In this document: positions 21,632 through 33,258 of the stretch, piece by piece | How positions within the stretch are numbered: the stretch's first letter is position 1 | Layout: each line of letters begins with the position of its first letter | From: Bactericera cockerelli | Taxonomy: Eukaryota; Arthropoda; Insecta; Hemiptera; Triozidae | Length of the DNA stretch: 64,000 bases | Direction: 5' to 3' | Assembly: GCA_024516035.1 (NCBI GenBank) | Contig: CM044955.1 | Coordinates: 43,900,592-43,964,591 of the forward strand | Notes under the pieces: generated by a model | Seen by the model: only the letters and a program-made list of their open reading frames with translations | What the model was told of the DNA's origin: nothing | The model's database searches: none | Translations under genes and position numbers: made by a program

Positions 21632-22907
21632 CTGGGTGACATTAGGACAGAAGAAACATAACACAACCCTCAAGATCAGCATCAGCACTACTGTGGTTTC
21701 TTGAATAGTATATTGACATGGAAAGATTGTGAAGACTCTTCTGCCAATCTCACAATATTTCTGGTGGTTCAAGCCCATTCAGAGCCCTAATAATAGCTTC
21801 ACTCTTCTTGTCTAATATTTTCAACTTTAATTATCAGAAGTTGAACTCTGATGCTTAGAAAGGTGGGAAAAGAAGGCAGAACTTGATTAATGGTTATGCC
21901 CAATATTAGTGTTCACGATTTTTTGTGAAACTGGATTTAAATCCCATCCTTGGGTTCAATGAAGATTTAAGTCAACAAGTTTTTTTCTAGGGAGGTAGAT
22001 TAATAGATATCTGTTAGTTATTTTAACTTTTATTAAATAAATAATTATTTGTATGCCTTTACAAAGTTTTAGAAAAAAATACTGACAAAATAAGAATAAA
22101 TAATATCAACATACTCCGTGAACATAGCTCCATTTCAAAAATTCAAGAGTTTGATATCTGTGCAAGCAAGGTGGATTTCCACAGATTTCTACAATAAAGT
22201 ATGATTCAGAAAAGGTGGCAACCCCCTCATAACTTTTGAACGCGACGGAATTTTTCAATTCTGTAAAGTTCAAAGGACAGGAAGTGCCCTGTGGCCTGTA
22301 CTGTGATCATACTAATTTTAGGCCCCGGCGGCCCTAGGCCATATTTTTTTTTTTATTTTTCTCGCGAATTAGGGGTTGAGCTGGTAGGGTGCATGCACTG
22401 AGATCATACCTAATTATAATAAAATAATGATCTCAGTGGGTGCAAGGTTCAAAACTGTTACACTCTGTATTTTTTTTAGCGCTAGTTGGATTTTTTAGTA
22501 CAATCATAGCGTGTAGAATTAAGACGCTATGGTACAAATTTTATTTACATAGGTTCATAATATTGTTTTACACCCTATGAAATCCAAAAATATTCTTATG
22601 TCTACAATTCATCAGGGCCGTGGTTAACCTTTTTTGTAACGTCAATTTTTCTGTAAATTAATGGTGTTTTTGAAATTGGCATTTTCAGAGGTAAAAGTCT
22701 GCAGTGACATACGTGTGCTTTTATGCTTAAAATCGAAAGAAAACTTAACGGAGAAGCGATTAAAGTCATAAAAAAGGACATTTAACCTGCTAGTTTTTTT
22801 AACAGTGTCCGATAAAGTGGGTGAGTTTCAAAATTATTGGTTTTTGGTATTGAAAAAACACAATTGCCATAGAAAATAAATAATACCTAATTATTAAATA
22901 TTACACA
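21632..22907. other. Intron or upstream DNA with repeat-like segments
   Basis: The minus strand at about 21735-21850 has a short open stretch (KKSEAIIRALNGLEPPEIL then a stop) with no splice support; it may be a transposon remnant. Around 22190-22460 is a GC-richer patch (ggccccggcggccctaggcc) and an imperfect inverted repeat (cactgagatcat / atgatctcagtg, 22397-22439). No gene is supported. Confidence 0.4.
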
Positions 22908-23200
22908 GAGCGCGATTAGTTCAGTGGTTAAGCACTTGCTTGCCATGCGGAAGGTACCGGGTTTGATCCCCCGTGCCGACAAAAATTTGTATTCTGAATT
23001 TGGTTACAATTATTTGTTAGGGATACCTTCCAGAGCGCTCGTGATGACCCAGCACCTAATTGGGAAGTATTGTGTCACTTCTCGCCCATCAGAGGGGAGG
23101 CATATACTACGGGATGGGCATGCAGGCTACAATACAAACCACAAGCGTGTACAGTTAAGTAGCTCTTGTTTGACGACTATGAAAATAAAACGGCTGTGAA
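22908..23200 (+). mobile_element. tRNA-derived SINE (family B), best copy
   Basis: gagcgcgattagttcagtgg (A box) and gggtttgatcccc (B box) are followed by the body with cttctcgcccatcagaggg. It is the reference copy for the fragments at 5131-5359, 5573-5645 and 17530-17620. Confidence 0.75.
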
Positions 23201-23609
23201 ACACTCATCCTTTTCTTTTTTTAATAGTTCAATTAACACATAACTAAATGCGAAATAAATTAAACTATTTATTCTAAATCAGTGCTGGATTTTTTTTCTA
23301 TCTTTCTTTTTTTTTTTACTTTTTAAAATTCAAATTGTATCAAAAATAATTTTCGAGGGGCACTCTCGTTATGATCGCTCCGTTTACTACTTCCTCCTTA
23401 GGCCGGAGAGGGAGTAAGTCTATAATCCGTAGTAGGACACTATTTACAAAAAAATCTTAAACCCTCAATGTGAAAACCCTAATAATCTAAATTGAACTCA
23501 AGAAATCTGACAAGTTTCACCAGCATAAACTTTGGTTATTTTCAAAAATATTCAAATTTAAAACAGCCGGGTCGCCCAAACGCAAAATGTGGACGCTGGG
23601 AGCTAAAAT
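23201..23609. other. AT-rich intergenic DNA
   Basis: No coding signal. The piece near 23380-23440 (ctacttcctcc, ggccggagagg) resembles the DNA next to the family B copy at about 5380-5450, so the SINE-containing repeat may be longer than its tRNA-like part. Confidence 0.4.
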
Positions 23610-23632
23610 GTACATTTTAGGTCAGCGCTGCA

Positions 23633-23802
23633 GCTCGACCCACAGTGAGACGTGTTCTATACTATCATACTGCACAGATACCTAATTCCACAAATACACC
23701 ACTGACTCCCCCCCCTTCTTCACGCGTCGACTTCCCCCCATAATGGACTCTTCCAAGCTGCCATGGTAAAGTCCAAGAGCTGGCTGGCTACCTTGCTTCA
23801 GT
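23633..23802 (+). repeat. Left inverted repeat of the DIRS-like element
   Basis: 170 bp that reappear in reverse complement at 29692-29861 with the same length, including an 8-C run; at the level I can check they are nearly identical. A short outer part (ttttaggtcagcgctgcagc, about 23614-23633) is also inverted at 29580-29600. Confidence 0.85.
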
Positions 23803-24249
23803 GTGTTCTGTTCTCTTGTGCTGCACAGGCCTATAAACTTTTTCCTGGCTAAAAACGTGTTTTTTTCAGGAATTAAGTTATTTCCATATTTATTTTTATA
23901 TTTTTATTAGTATTTATACATATAGTAATTTTCTAGTGTTTTAGTTTTCACAGATATAATCAATCGTGGATACAAGAGTGTGCAACTGTATCTTTGTTAC
24001 CACGGCGCTAAGAACACTTTGTTGCTGAGATTGCTGTGCCTCCCTGAGTTGTGGTGCTTGACTTCTGGTTGGCTCTCTAACTCCTGTCTTCTGAGTGGCT
24101 TTCGCATGCGACTGCCTAATGTGGTCCACCGGGGGGCTCTCCCCTCTTCTCTCTTTTGAGAGATGGCCGGTCGGACCAGCTCAGCGCCCTACCCGTCTTA
24201 CCGGGTCATCACATTCGTACTACGCCCAGTAGTACGTTAGCGCCGTGGG

Positions 24250-25110
24250 TCTCCAGTGGCATCGGCCACCAGTGCCATCCACCATCAGTGCCATCGGCCG
24301 CCAGTGCCATCGGCCTCCAGTGGCATCGGCCACCAGTGCCATCCACCATCAGTGCCATCGGCCGCCAGTGCCATCGGCCACCAGTGGCATCGGCCACCAG
24401 TGCCATCCACCATCAGTGCCATCGGCCGTCAGTGCCATCGGCCACCAGTGGCATCGGCCATCAGTGCCATCCACCATCAGTGCCATCGGCCGTCAGTGCC
24501 ATCGGCCACCAGTGGCATCGGCCATCAGTGCCATCCACCATCAGTGCCATCGGCCGTCAGTGCCATCGGCCACCAGTGGCATCGGCCATCAGTGCCATCC
24601 ACCATCAGTGCCATCGGCCGTCAGTGCCATCGGCCACCAGTGGCATCGGCCACCAGTGCCATCCACCATCAGTGCCATCGGCCATCAGTGTCATCGGCCG
24701 TCAGTGCCATCGGCCACCAGTGGCATCGGCCATCAGTGCCATCCACCATCAGTGCCATCGGCCACCAGTGTCATCGGCCATCAGTGCCATCCACCATCAG
24801 TGCCATCGGCCGTCAGTGCCATCGGCCACCAGTGGCATCGGCCACCAGTGCCATCCACCATCAGTGCCATCCACCATCGGTGCCATCGGCCACCAGTGCC
24901 ATCGGACACCATAGATGTGGACCGTCAGTACCATCGGCTGTCAGTGCCATCGTACGTTAGTGCCAGCGGCCGTCAGTGCCATCGGACACCATAGATGTGG
25001 ACCGTCAGTGCCATCTATGCCATCGGCTGTCAGTGCCGTCAGGCGCTAGTGCCGTCGGGCGCTAGTGCCGTCGTGCGCCAGTGCCGTCGGGCGCCATAGA
25101 CGTGGTACGT
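24250..25110 (+). repeat. 16-bp minisatellite (cagtgccatcggccac)n
   Basis: About 50 copies of a 16-bp unit, many grouped into 64-bp higher-order units alternating ccatccaccat, ccatcggccgt, ccatcggccac and ggcatcggcc. Because 16 is not a multiple of 3 and the unit lacks stops, all three plus frames are open and give the same 16-residue peptide period. The copies become degenerate after about 24900. It lies in the 5' part of the DIRS-like element. It is not a gene. Confidence 0.95.
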
Positions 25111-25921
25111 CAGCGCCGTGGGTCGTCATAGACATTGGCCGTCAGTACCATTGGCCATCAATGCCGTCATGGACGTGGGCCTGTCGGACATTCACGCCCG
25201 ACGATTACCTACATGTTCTCTTCTGTTTATCCAGATGACATCCATGGGTGCCCTCTATGATGGGGACACATCAGAACCCCTCCTCAGGGGAGGGGTTGGT
25301 TGATGCGACGCTTCTTCCTGGATGGAGAGATTGGCGTTTACTCCCCCCACCCTCAGTGGCAGACCTCAGAATTGACAGAAGTCGGGTGAGGTTCGCCCTC
25401 CCTCGCTAGAGTTGGTGAAGTTGTTCGCTCCTGGGGACACCCATATTTCCGAGCGCAAATTCAAAGAAATGAAGGCGGTCTTATTAGGCTGGCCTTTGGA
25501 CAAGCCCTCGTCCTTCACCCCCACGACTTTCGGCAAGTCTCTAGGACCTTCTTAGAAGGATTTCTCACTGTTCAATGAGGTAGTTACAGGTCTAAGACCC
25601 TCTATCCTTTCTCGTGCGTAAGTAAACGCTCGACTAGCAACAGGGAGCGGCCTAGACGCAACGTCTGCCACCAATTATGGCGATCAGTCACCTACAGCTC
25701 CAGCTTTTGAACCCCTCTCTCCGCCCGCTACGAACTCTGCACTGAGCGGGCGACTGTCTGCGCTGGAAGAATCCCTCAAAGGGGTTTCGGCGCTCGAGGC
25801 TAAACTCGAATCTCTAAATCAACTTATAGCATCCCTCTCCAACCCCCACCTCACTCAATCCTCCGGGTACGCTCGGCGGGACGCTGTGGAGCTCTCGGAA
25901 TGAAGCGAGACGGAGGAATCA

Positions 25922-26465
25922 ATGACCCCTCCCCTCTCGCCCATGCTCTCCGAGCAACCTAGACCGTCAAACTCGAGGATGGAACTTTGGTCGGCACAAA
26001 GTGCCCTTCCTGACATCACCTCCCGACCCTGCGGATTGGACTTTGATCCAGTTACTGTGAGAGAGGAACCTGATATTCCCGAACCTCCTCCCCGGAGCAA
26101 AGAATTGCGGGTTGCCTGCCAGAAACGGGAGTCTAACTCCTGGAGTCCGGTCACCTACAAGGAGGTAGAAAAGACCCTGAGACATACCAGAGAGTTTCCT
26201 TGCGGGAGAAAGCCAAGAGTGAGATTTATCAGGAGCTTCACCGATGATAAAGCTGAATTCAGGCTCGCCTCGCAGGACCTTGTACATACTGTACAGTACG
26301 CATGCGAGTTGATCGCCCATCGGAGGAACCGGTTCATGCCCTCGGAGCCTGCTCTGAAGCGCCTACTAGCGGCTATTCCGCCGTCCGATTCCCACCTCTT
26401 CTGTGAAGGTAAACTGGCCCTTCTACCTCCGGTTCCTTCTGGTGCGATGACGTATGGGACACCGC

Positions 26466-26467
<2 letters not shown>
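25922..26467 (+). pseudogene. DIRS gag-like ORF remnant
   Basis: An open frame of about 180 codons (MTPPLSPMLSEQPRPSNSRM onward; HTVQYACELIAHRRNRFMPS in the middle) precedes the RT, where DIRS elements carry their first ORF. It ends in an A32 run (26468-26499) that shifts the frame. The DNA before it (25310-25920) has similar composition but no long frame, suggesting lost coding sequence. The gag assignment is by position only. Confidence 0.5.
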
Positions 26468-26502
<35 letters not shown>

Positions 26503-26699
26503 AATCTTTTGGCCCTCGGGCAGAGAGACCCTCTCAACCCAAGCTTCCAAGGTATACCGCACGGGTACTTGCTAGCCGAAGATTCGCCAGCAGAGAAGAT
26601 GTCGCGGGCTCCAGGAAAGAAGAACCATCGACTCGAAGGACGCAGTTCAGGCCATCTACCGCTTGGCGTGGGAAGAAGCAGCGGCGCTTTTGAGGGTTC

Positions 26700-27658
26700 C
26701 TTGAGGGAATTCAGGGCGGGACAACTTCGACAGCATCTCAGTCAATGGCAGTCTCTACAGACTCCATCCCAATTGCTTATGCTAATCTCAGGTTATCGAC
26801 TCCCTTTCAACTGTCGACCGCCTCTTCGAAACATCCAATCCCTCATTCGTCCTGCCCTGATAACCTCCGAATCAAGATATATGTCGGCCGCGTTGCTAGA
26901 CATGCTGAAGAAAGGAATCATTTCTCTAAACTTGACAACCACGGGATTTATTTCTCACATGTTTATTCGAGTGAAAGTAAACGGCAGACCCCGCCCCATT
27001 TTCAACCTAACCGCCCTGAATCGCTATCTATAGCTCCGCCGGTTCAGATTAATAAGCCATCAGCGTCTTCCATCTTTCCTCCTGCCCGGGAACTTTCTTG
27101 CGGCAATAGACCTATCGGACGCGTACTATCATGTACCAGTTGCGAAACAGCACAGACGATTTCTAGCTTTTCGATACCTCGGTGTCACATACACATGGAC
27201 TACCACTCGGGCTAGCCTCGGCCCCTGAAGCTTTTACACAATTGACCAACTGGGTGGCGAGCATTCTGCGCGGTTGGGGTGTTCGGATAATTGTCTACCT
27301 GGACGACTTTCCACTAGCTGCGCGATCACGTCATCAGCTACAACAACACGTAGGCCTGACTCTCGATTGCCTGCAGTATCTGGGTTGGCGAGTGAATACT
27401 CAGAAGAAGCTTACCGACCCATCGCAGAACAGAATCTTTCTCGGACTAGAATGGAATATAGTCACTCAGCGCGTCACCCTACCCTTGGACAAAATTCTGA
27501 GCATTACCAGTCTATTGCGACAGCTCATCTCCCGGCCAATTTGGTCACTCCGCTCGCATCAAAAGCTGATAGGCTTACTGAACTTTGCGGAGATCGCAGT
27601 ACCATTAGGAAGGCTGTTTCTCCGGCCTCTACAGTTGTCAGGAAGATCCTTTGCTTGA
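26700..27658 (+). pseudogene. DIRS reverse transcriptase, with stop and frameshift
   Basis: The N-terminal part reads GQLRQHLSQWQSLQTPSQLL, then MLKKGIISL and VNGRPRPIFNLTALNRYL. A TAG at 27031-27033 interrupts the frame, which then continues through AAIDLSDAYYHVPVAKQHRR (first catalytic Asp). A frameshift near 27190 leads to LPLGLASAPEAFTQLTNW and the catalytic box VYLDDFPLAA at about 27295-27325, followed by LGWRVNTQKK and FLGLEWNI. Motif order and wording match DIRS-type rather than LTR-type reverse transcriptase. It cannot be translated as one protein. Confidence 0.85.
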
Positions 27659-27769
27659 AGCAAACCCCGGCACGCCCAACCAATTCCTCCGTCAGCAGAA
27701 AATACCCTGTTGTGGTGACTCCGGCACTTGGGAGATGGGACAAGTTACTCGTCTCCACAAGCCGGCATA

Positions 27770-28260
27770 GTTCTGTCAACCGTTCTTCGGACTGGGGACT
27801 AGGAGTGAGCATAGGCTCCACGAGATACCTTCGACACAAGAGGACTCAAAAGCAAAAGGCCTGGCACATCAATACCAGAGAACTATACGCTGTCAGATGG
27901 GCTATAAGGTCAAAACTAGAACTGTTCGCCAATCGGACAATCACTGTGTTGACGGACAGCACAGTAGTGGCGAGCCAGATTCGACGACAAGGAGGCTTGC
28001 GCTCGGTAGCCTTACTGAGGGAAACCTCAAAACTCCTCCATCTGGTGCTCAACTTGGGCTCGGTCTTAAAACCTGTGAGGCTCCCAGGCTTGTACAACAC
28101 AATAGCAAATCACCTCTCCCGAAACATGTGTCCACCAGAATGGCATCTGCTAAACGAAGCAACGTCAAAGGTATTCCGAAGATTGGGGACGCCATCCGTG
28201 GATCTCTTCGCGTCCAGTCGGTCAGCCCCCCCAAGATCACAAAGCCCTGTTCGTAGACGC
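27770..28260 (+). pseudogene. DIRS RNase H and following segment
   Basis: In the next open frame: SDWGLGVS, HINTRELYAVRWAI, VLTDSTVVASQIRRQGG and LPGLYNTIANHLSR are the four RNase H motifs with acidic residues, though the last has Asn where AD-x-LSR usually has Asp. EWHLLNEATSKVFRRLG then VDLFASS is the conserved segment after RNase H in DIRS elements. Confidence 0.75.
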
Positions 28261-28759
28261 CTTCACGAGACCTTGGAACTTCGATCGAGCTTGGGGGTTT
28301 TCCTCCTCCACTTTCATCCCCCTCGTCTTGCAATATCTGGAGACAGCGACGGGTACATTTCTTCTTGTAACCCCTCGCTGGGAGAAAACCTTCTGGCGAG
28401 CGGACATCAAAGCCAGAGCAGCAGACGCTCTAATCAAACTGAAGAATCTGGAGCACAACCTAGTCGACTTATCAACCAACAAGACTCCAGTAGACGTCCA
28501 GAATCTCCAATTAGAGGTCTGGAAACTACGGGGTGGGCACCCCACGTCTCGCATTAGACCACAACCAAGCGCAACTTACTAAGAGCCGCAGACCTGCCAC
28601 GTTCAAGGTATATCGCCGGTTATTTCTTCTTGGGTGGACCCAAATATATCCTTGGAGATCTCTGGTCACCCTCTAGTTCAAAAAACACTAAAAGGGATAC
28701 AGGCCTCTTGTCCCAAGCAAGAATATCGGGAAGTCTGGGATGTGGACTAACTGCGTCAA

Positions 28760-29342
28760 TGGATAACTGAAAACCCTCCGTTAACTACCAGTTTCTTTAT
28801 AGTTTCTGGACACGTAGCCATCCTACTTCTTTGGCCTCTGGTCGCCGTGTACACGACCCGACGCTCCTGCAAGTAACAGAGGACCGCCTCCAACGAGTCC
28901 CTCCAGATATTGTGTTCTGGCCAGTATTTGGTTCTGAAACGGATTCCAAAAGCAGGTCTCAATCAGGCTGACGCCTGTCGCCTAGCACTTTGAACTCCCT
29001 CTGGAACATTGTCTATTGGATCAACAACAACAGCGTTGTGGATCACATGGACTATTAGCCTTGTTTATCTCCACCAGGGGAAAAGTGAAACCTGCACCAA
29101 GGGCAATGATGGCAAATTGGGTGACAACAGCCCTTGAGAGTGCCAGAATAATGTACTCTGCAGGTAGTTTCAGCGCTGCGGTAAGTTCCGATCTAGCTAG
29201 ATCTCACGTCCAATTAGATTTCATCCTGTCGCGAGCAAACTGGCAATGTTCGTCCAATTTCTTGAGACATTATTGCCGTGAAATAGTGAACACTAGTAGC
29301 GGCTCCAACAGAGTCAACCCAGTTTTTCTCGGAGATTTCTAA
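28760..29342 (+). pseudogene. DIRS tyrosine recombinase, C-terminal remnant
   Basis: The frame after several stops gives FISTRGKVKPAPRAMMANWV, then FSAAVSSDLARSHVQLDFIL and RANWQCSSNFLRHYCREI. The Trp and final Tyr positions match the end of tyrosine recombinases of DIRS elements, with HYCREI holding the likely nucleophile. Several catalytic positions upstream cannot be aligned by eye, and the frame is broken. Confidence 0.6.
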
Positions 29343-29579
29343 TTAGATTATAAATATCTTTAGAATATATTTATATTGTTGCACAATAATTAAGTAGGTA
29401 CTTGAATACTTACTAGGCTATGAGCGTTTTTGAACTTATTTATTTATCTGAAGTACCAATTACCTTATTTTGAATTATTATTGAGAATGTCTGCTAAATA
29501 GCACCTTCTCTACTTTCACAGTGTATTCTGTTCCTTTTTGCCAAGAGCTGGCAGATACCAAACAAATCTCACTGTGGGT

Positions 29580-29925
29580 CGAGCTGCAGCGCTGACCTAA
29601 AATATTACAGTTTTTTCCCCGTAGGGAAACGAAAACTGATATTTTGGGTCTAGCAAAGCTCGACCCACACAATTAAGGCTTGCCAGCTCCTACTGAAGCA
29701 AGGTAGCCAGCCAGCTCTTGGACTTTACCATGGCAGCTTGGAAGAGTCCATTATGGGGGGAAGTCGACGCGTGAAGAAGGGGGGGGAGTCAGTGGTGTAT
29801 TTGTGGAATTAGGTATCTGTGCAGTATGATAGTATAGAACACGTCTCACTGTGGGTCGAGCTTTGCTAGACCCAAAATATCAGTTTTCGTTTCCCTACGG
29901 GGAGAAAACTGTAATATTTTGGCTT
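29580..29925 (-). repeat. Right inverted-repeat complex of the DIRS-like element
   Basis: 29692-29861 is the inverted partner of the left repeat. Around it, 29601-29666 and 29850-29918 are inverted copies of each other (ttttcgtttccctacgggg type), so the right end forms a long palindrome. 29580-29600 is complementary to the outer left end, as an internal complementary region would be. Confidence 0.75.
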
Positions 29926-31067
29926 TCCTAAAATGAACTTGCGTTCGACCAAAGAACGCAACATGGGGATGCGCGCGCACCTTAACGCTGGCAAAATCTA
30001 CACGCTGGACCCTACCATTTCCCCTACTTTCCTGTTAAATTGCGTTCGCCCACCTCATGTTGGTGAAATCCTAGCGTCTACATTTTGGAGAAACGCAAAA
30101 TCAAGTTTGAGGCTTGTTTGCATCCATTTTCAGTACATTTCAGTTCTTTTGTTGTCGCTCGCATTCTATTACCGTCTTGTTGTTGAACAAATTTTTATTG
30201 TAATTACGATTTCACTTATTCTGTGGTTTGATTTTATATTGTGTAATCAAAATAATATTCTAGTATTATTCGAATAATTCTTCCATTATTTAAAAATAAT
30301 ATCAAAATCAACCAAGATCTTTCTCATTGATATTGTAGAAAAAAAACTCTTGTCAAGGGGGGTGAAATGTTAGTACGCCTCCCCGTGGTTCACCCTGGGC
30401 AACGCATTGACATGCGGCTAAAGTACTGACAATTTTGGTGATCAAACAATTACTGCCATCAGATTTCTTGATCAAGTAAGATTAGTACACATGTCTTCTC
30501 ACTTTGAGATGTGTAATAAAGCCATACGATAAATAAAAATAAAAATCTTGTCAAGGTGCCAAGCTCACTTTGCTCCAATACCAGTAAACTAAACCAATCA
30601 TCTAATTCATTCTAATATATCAATACTGTCATTTATTGATACACCCTGAGACACTGTGTGTGTGCCATTTATAATTCAGCTATCAAAAGGTGAAGTCTGA
30701 TGAATTTTGCTTGTGAATTCATTGTACACCTACAGGAAGAACTACTCATCAATGGTGAAGATATACCTTTGTGAACCTTCTGATTTAGCTGTGAAAACCA
30801 GCAGCTGTAACCACTATCTTCCCAAATCAACCCAAACCTCTCAACAATTCTTCAAGATCTTGATAATCACTGACCAACCTGATTAAATACCAACATATTA
30901 TTTACATCTCAAGTGTATTTATAAAGTATAAAAAATGCTTTCCAAGTCTGGGGAACAAGGCACTGTGCTTATTAAATAATATTTATGATCCTTTAAATAC
31001 CTTTATCTAGAAACATCTCTTATTAACTAGAATAGATTTAGAACTGTTAACCAACCTCAGTACCTTG
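29926..31067. other. Intergenic DNA, GC-richer at its start
   Basis: 29930-30110 is less AT-rich and open (plus ORF 29933-30277), and a short piece (about 30085-30100) resembles the flank at 23585-23605 in inverted form. It may be part of the transposon end or of an older repeat. 30350-30545 has a short retroposon look (ends aataaagccatacgataaat). No gene is seen. Confidence 0.4.
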
Positions 31068-31270
31068 ATTGATATATTGATAAGGTGGTGGACTTCTAAC
31101 CGTGGAAGTTGGTGGTTCAAGTCCTGGTTTCAGCATAGATTTAGTAAAGCAAGTTTGAGTAGTTGTGACATCATGAAAGTGTTAAGTATACATATATGTC
31201 AACTTTGTTTGCATGCATACAAGTCATACACACAAACAAAACAATATTACTGTTTGTGTATGCAATAAAA
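31068..31270 (+). mobile_element. tRNA-derived SINE (family F)
   Basis: Box A-like tgataaggtggtgg and box B ggttcaagtcc are at tRNA spacing, followed by a body and an A-rich end (aataaaaaaaaaaaag, 31264-31279). Confidence 0.55.
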
Positions 31271-31962
31271 AAAAAAAAGTATTCCTAACATGAGCATTTT
31301 AGTACAATGTTTTGATGTTCTCTCCTAAAAAAATATATAAAAACAAATAAATTCTTTTTATAAATTGTCTCATTTATTTCTTTTCTTCTTATTACCATTT
31401 CACTTATTCTGTAGTTTAATTTTATTTGTAAATACTAGTTTCCTAATTCTAATACCAGCTAATAGTATTGGCATATTATTACTGAAATGTTAGCCTATTT
31501 TATTGACATTTTATCTATAAAAGAAGGCTGTATGTATGAATGTAATTATGTATGGATGTTCTTTATACAAATCCACACCAATTGACCAAGAAACCTGAAA
31601 TTTTGCACATAGTTCCGTTTGGATCCGGTTAATGTTAAGCTACAAGGAGTAAGGATAAAAAATGGATGGGTGACGTTTTCTTATCTAAATGACATTTTTT
31701 CTTGGATTATTAATAAATAAGAACACAATTTCTGATTTTCAGTCTTATATTTTTCCATTTTCATGGCAAAAAAAATAGAAAGCAGAAGTATGACACGGAA
31801 AACATGAAACAAACAGAATATAATAATTATGTAGAATGAAGATAAATTTATATATCTAAATATTATACATAAGGGTAATTAAATAATCATGGAACAGAGG
31901 TATATGACTTTCAAGACAAAACTTTGTAAGATTAAGAACAGGGCTTCCAGAAAGTTTTTTTT
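31271..31962. other. Repeat-like intergenic DNA
   Basis: 31510-31690 (gaaggctgtatgtatgaatg; cctgaaattttgcacatag) resembles the end segments of insect Helitron-like and other interspersed repeats. The family is not settled. No coding signal. Confidence 0.35.
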
Positions 31963-32110
31963 TTTTTTTTAATTTTGGGTTTAACTTCACATGCATGGTC
32001 ATATCATGATGGGGGCTTTACACTCCATTTTCAGGAAACTCACAAACCTGATACCCACATTAACCTCCGGAAGGGTTGGGCCTGAATGTTAGCAGCACAA
32101 AGTCTTAACC
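31963..32110 (-). mobile_element. Core/tail copy of the 5S-headed SINE
   Basis: On the minus strand: gaggttaatgtgggtatcag, gtttgtgagtttcctg, tgatatgaccatgcatg, gttaaaccc. This matches the body of 61365-61664; no 5S head is present. Confidence 0.6.
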
Positions 32111-32284
32111 TTGCTGGACATTGCTTAACTTTGGTGATCCTACAAGAACCTGAGTATTCAAAGGGCCATCAATGCTGGCTCAGAAAGATTCTCCCCCTCA
32201 TTATTTCCAAATTGCATAAAATATTACAAACTGTATAATAAAACATTGAAATTTTGAAACACTTATTTTTACTTCTTTCTATGT

Positions 32285-32425
32285 TATTATTATAGACTGG
32301 AGGATCCATGAAAAACCCCTGTCCTGATTTGTGTCAGGATGGTATTTTTATCCTTCATTAACTGGGAATTGCACCAGCTACTCACATTAACTTCACCCAG
32401 CCTGAGTAGGGCTAGATATGCCAGC
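32285..32425 (-). mobile_element. SINE core copy
   Basis: On the minus strand: actcaggctgggtgaagtta, gtgagtagctggtgc, aaggataaaaataccatcc. Same core as at 7900-8116. Confidence 0.55.
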
Positions 32426-32669
32426 CTCACATTTTTGGAAGGAACAGCAATTTATTTTTGAATAAAAGAAGAAAAAAAAAATAGATCTCAGGATCTTTGG
32501 ATTACGGGTAGTAGTCAAATCCTGAATAATATAAACTACCTACTGTTTTAAAAATTAAAATCAACACATTACCTGCAGTAAAAATTGTGCTTATCACAAG
32601 AATTCAAAACTGTCAAAATTTGCAATACTTATTTCTTCTTCTACTTTTACTTCCAATATTTTTTTTATA

Positions 32670-32845
32670 GTTTATTATAGACTGGTTGAATCAAGATCCA
32701 TGAGAAACTTTGGTCCTGATCTGAGGTAGTGATGATGGAGGTTTTATCCTACATTTATTGGGAATAGTACCAAGTATCCACATTAACCTCACCCAGCCTG
32801 AGTCACCCACATCAACCTCACCCAGCCCACTTTAACCTAGAAATT
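32670..32845 (-). mobile_element. SINE core copy with short internal duplication
   Basis: On the minus strand the core actcaggctgggtgaggtta is followed by ggataaaacctccatc. The segment cacccagcc-type occurs three times close together (about 32785-32830). Confidence 0.55.
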
Positions 32846-33040
32846 ATGAAGGAACTTAAGAACAGTCAACTTGATGGACTTTTATCAGAAAATGTTATAA
32901 CTATAATTGCACACTGTAACTGATGAACTCATCTAAGGAAATGGATGGTTTATCGTGAAACACAACAAAATTTTCACTGAGGAATCAGACTTGAGTCACT
33001 TTCACTTATACGGGATCATCATTGTCAGGTTCAATATGTA

Positions 33041-33258
33041 TGTTGCAGGCCAAACTGTTTTTCAGGATAAACTAGTATATCCTAGGACAAACTAGTTTGT
33101 CCTAAGGGCGTCCGGATAAACTAGTTTATCCTAGGCCAAACTAGTTTATCCTAACGCACTTAGGATAAACTAGATTTTCCGGATTGAAATGTTTATATTT
33201 CAGTCCAAACTAGTTCGTCCTAGGACAAACTAGTTTATCCTAGGCACAACTGATTTTC
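33041..33258. repeat. Left long TIR built of palindromes
   Basis: About eight copies of the palindrome-like ggataaactagtttatcc or halves of it, separated by short spacers. The same series occurs inverted at 34174-34391. Confidence 0.85.

Larger units (their letters stand above)
23610..29925 (+). mobile_element. DIRS-like retrotransposon, decayed
   Basis: The interior encodes, in order, a gag-like frame, a reverse transcriptase with YLDDF, an RNase H and a tyrosine-recombinase C-terminus; there is no DDE integrase or LTR pair. That set and the inverted rather than direct ends define DIRS-type elements, which replicate through a circle and integrate by tyrosine recombinase. The ends carry a 170-bp inverted pair (23633-23802 and 29692-29861) and extra inverted segments at the right. 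The coding part is GC-richer than its surroundings but broken by frameshifts and stops. Sense is plus strand. Confidence 0.85.

Noticed and set aside
21735..21850. Minus-strand open stretch before the zinc-finger exon
   Set aside because: It has no donor or acceptor and stops before a junction; it may be a transposon remnant but is not supportable as an exon.
24156..24994. Three overlapping ORFs of about 250 codons
   Set aside because: They are one stop-free 16-bp repeat read in three frames; this is not a protein gene.
26454..26693. ORF starting with a poly-Lys run
   Set aside because: Translation of the A32 run; not a real start.
23610..29925. LTR retrotransposon
   Set aside because: There are no direct LTRs and no DDE integrase; ends are inverted and a tyrosine-recombinase-like end is present.
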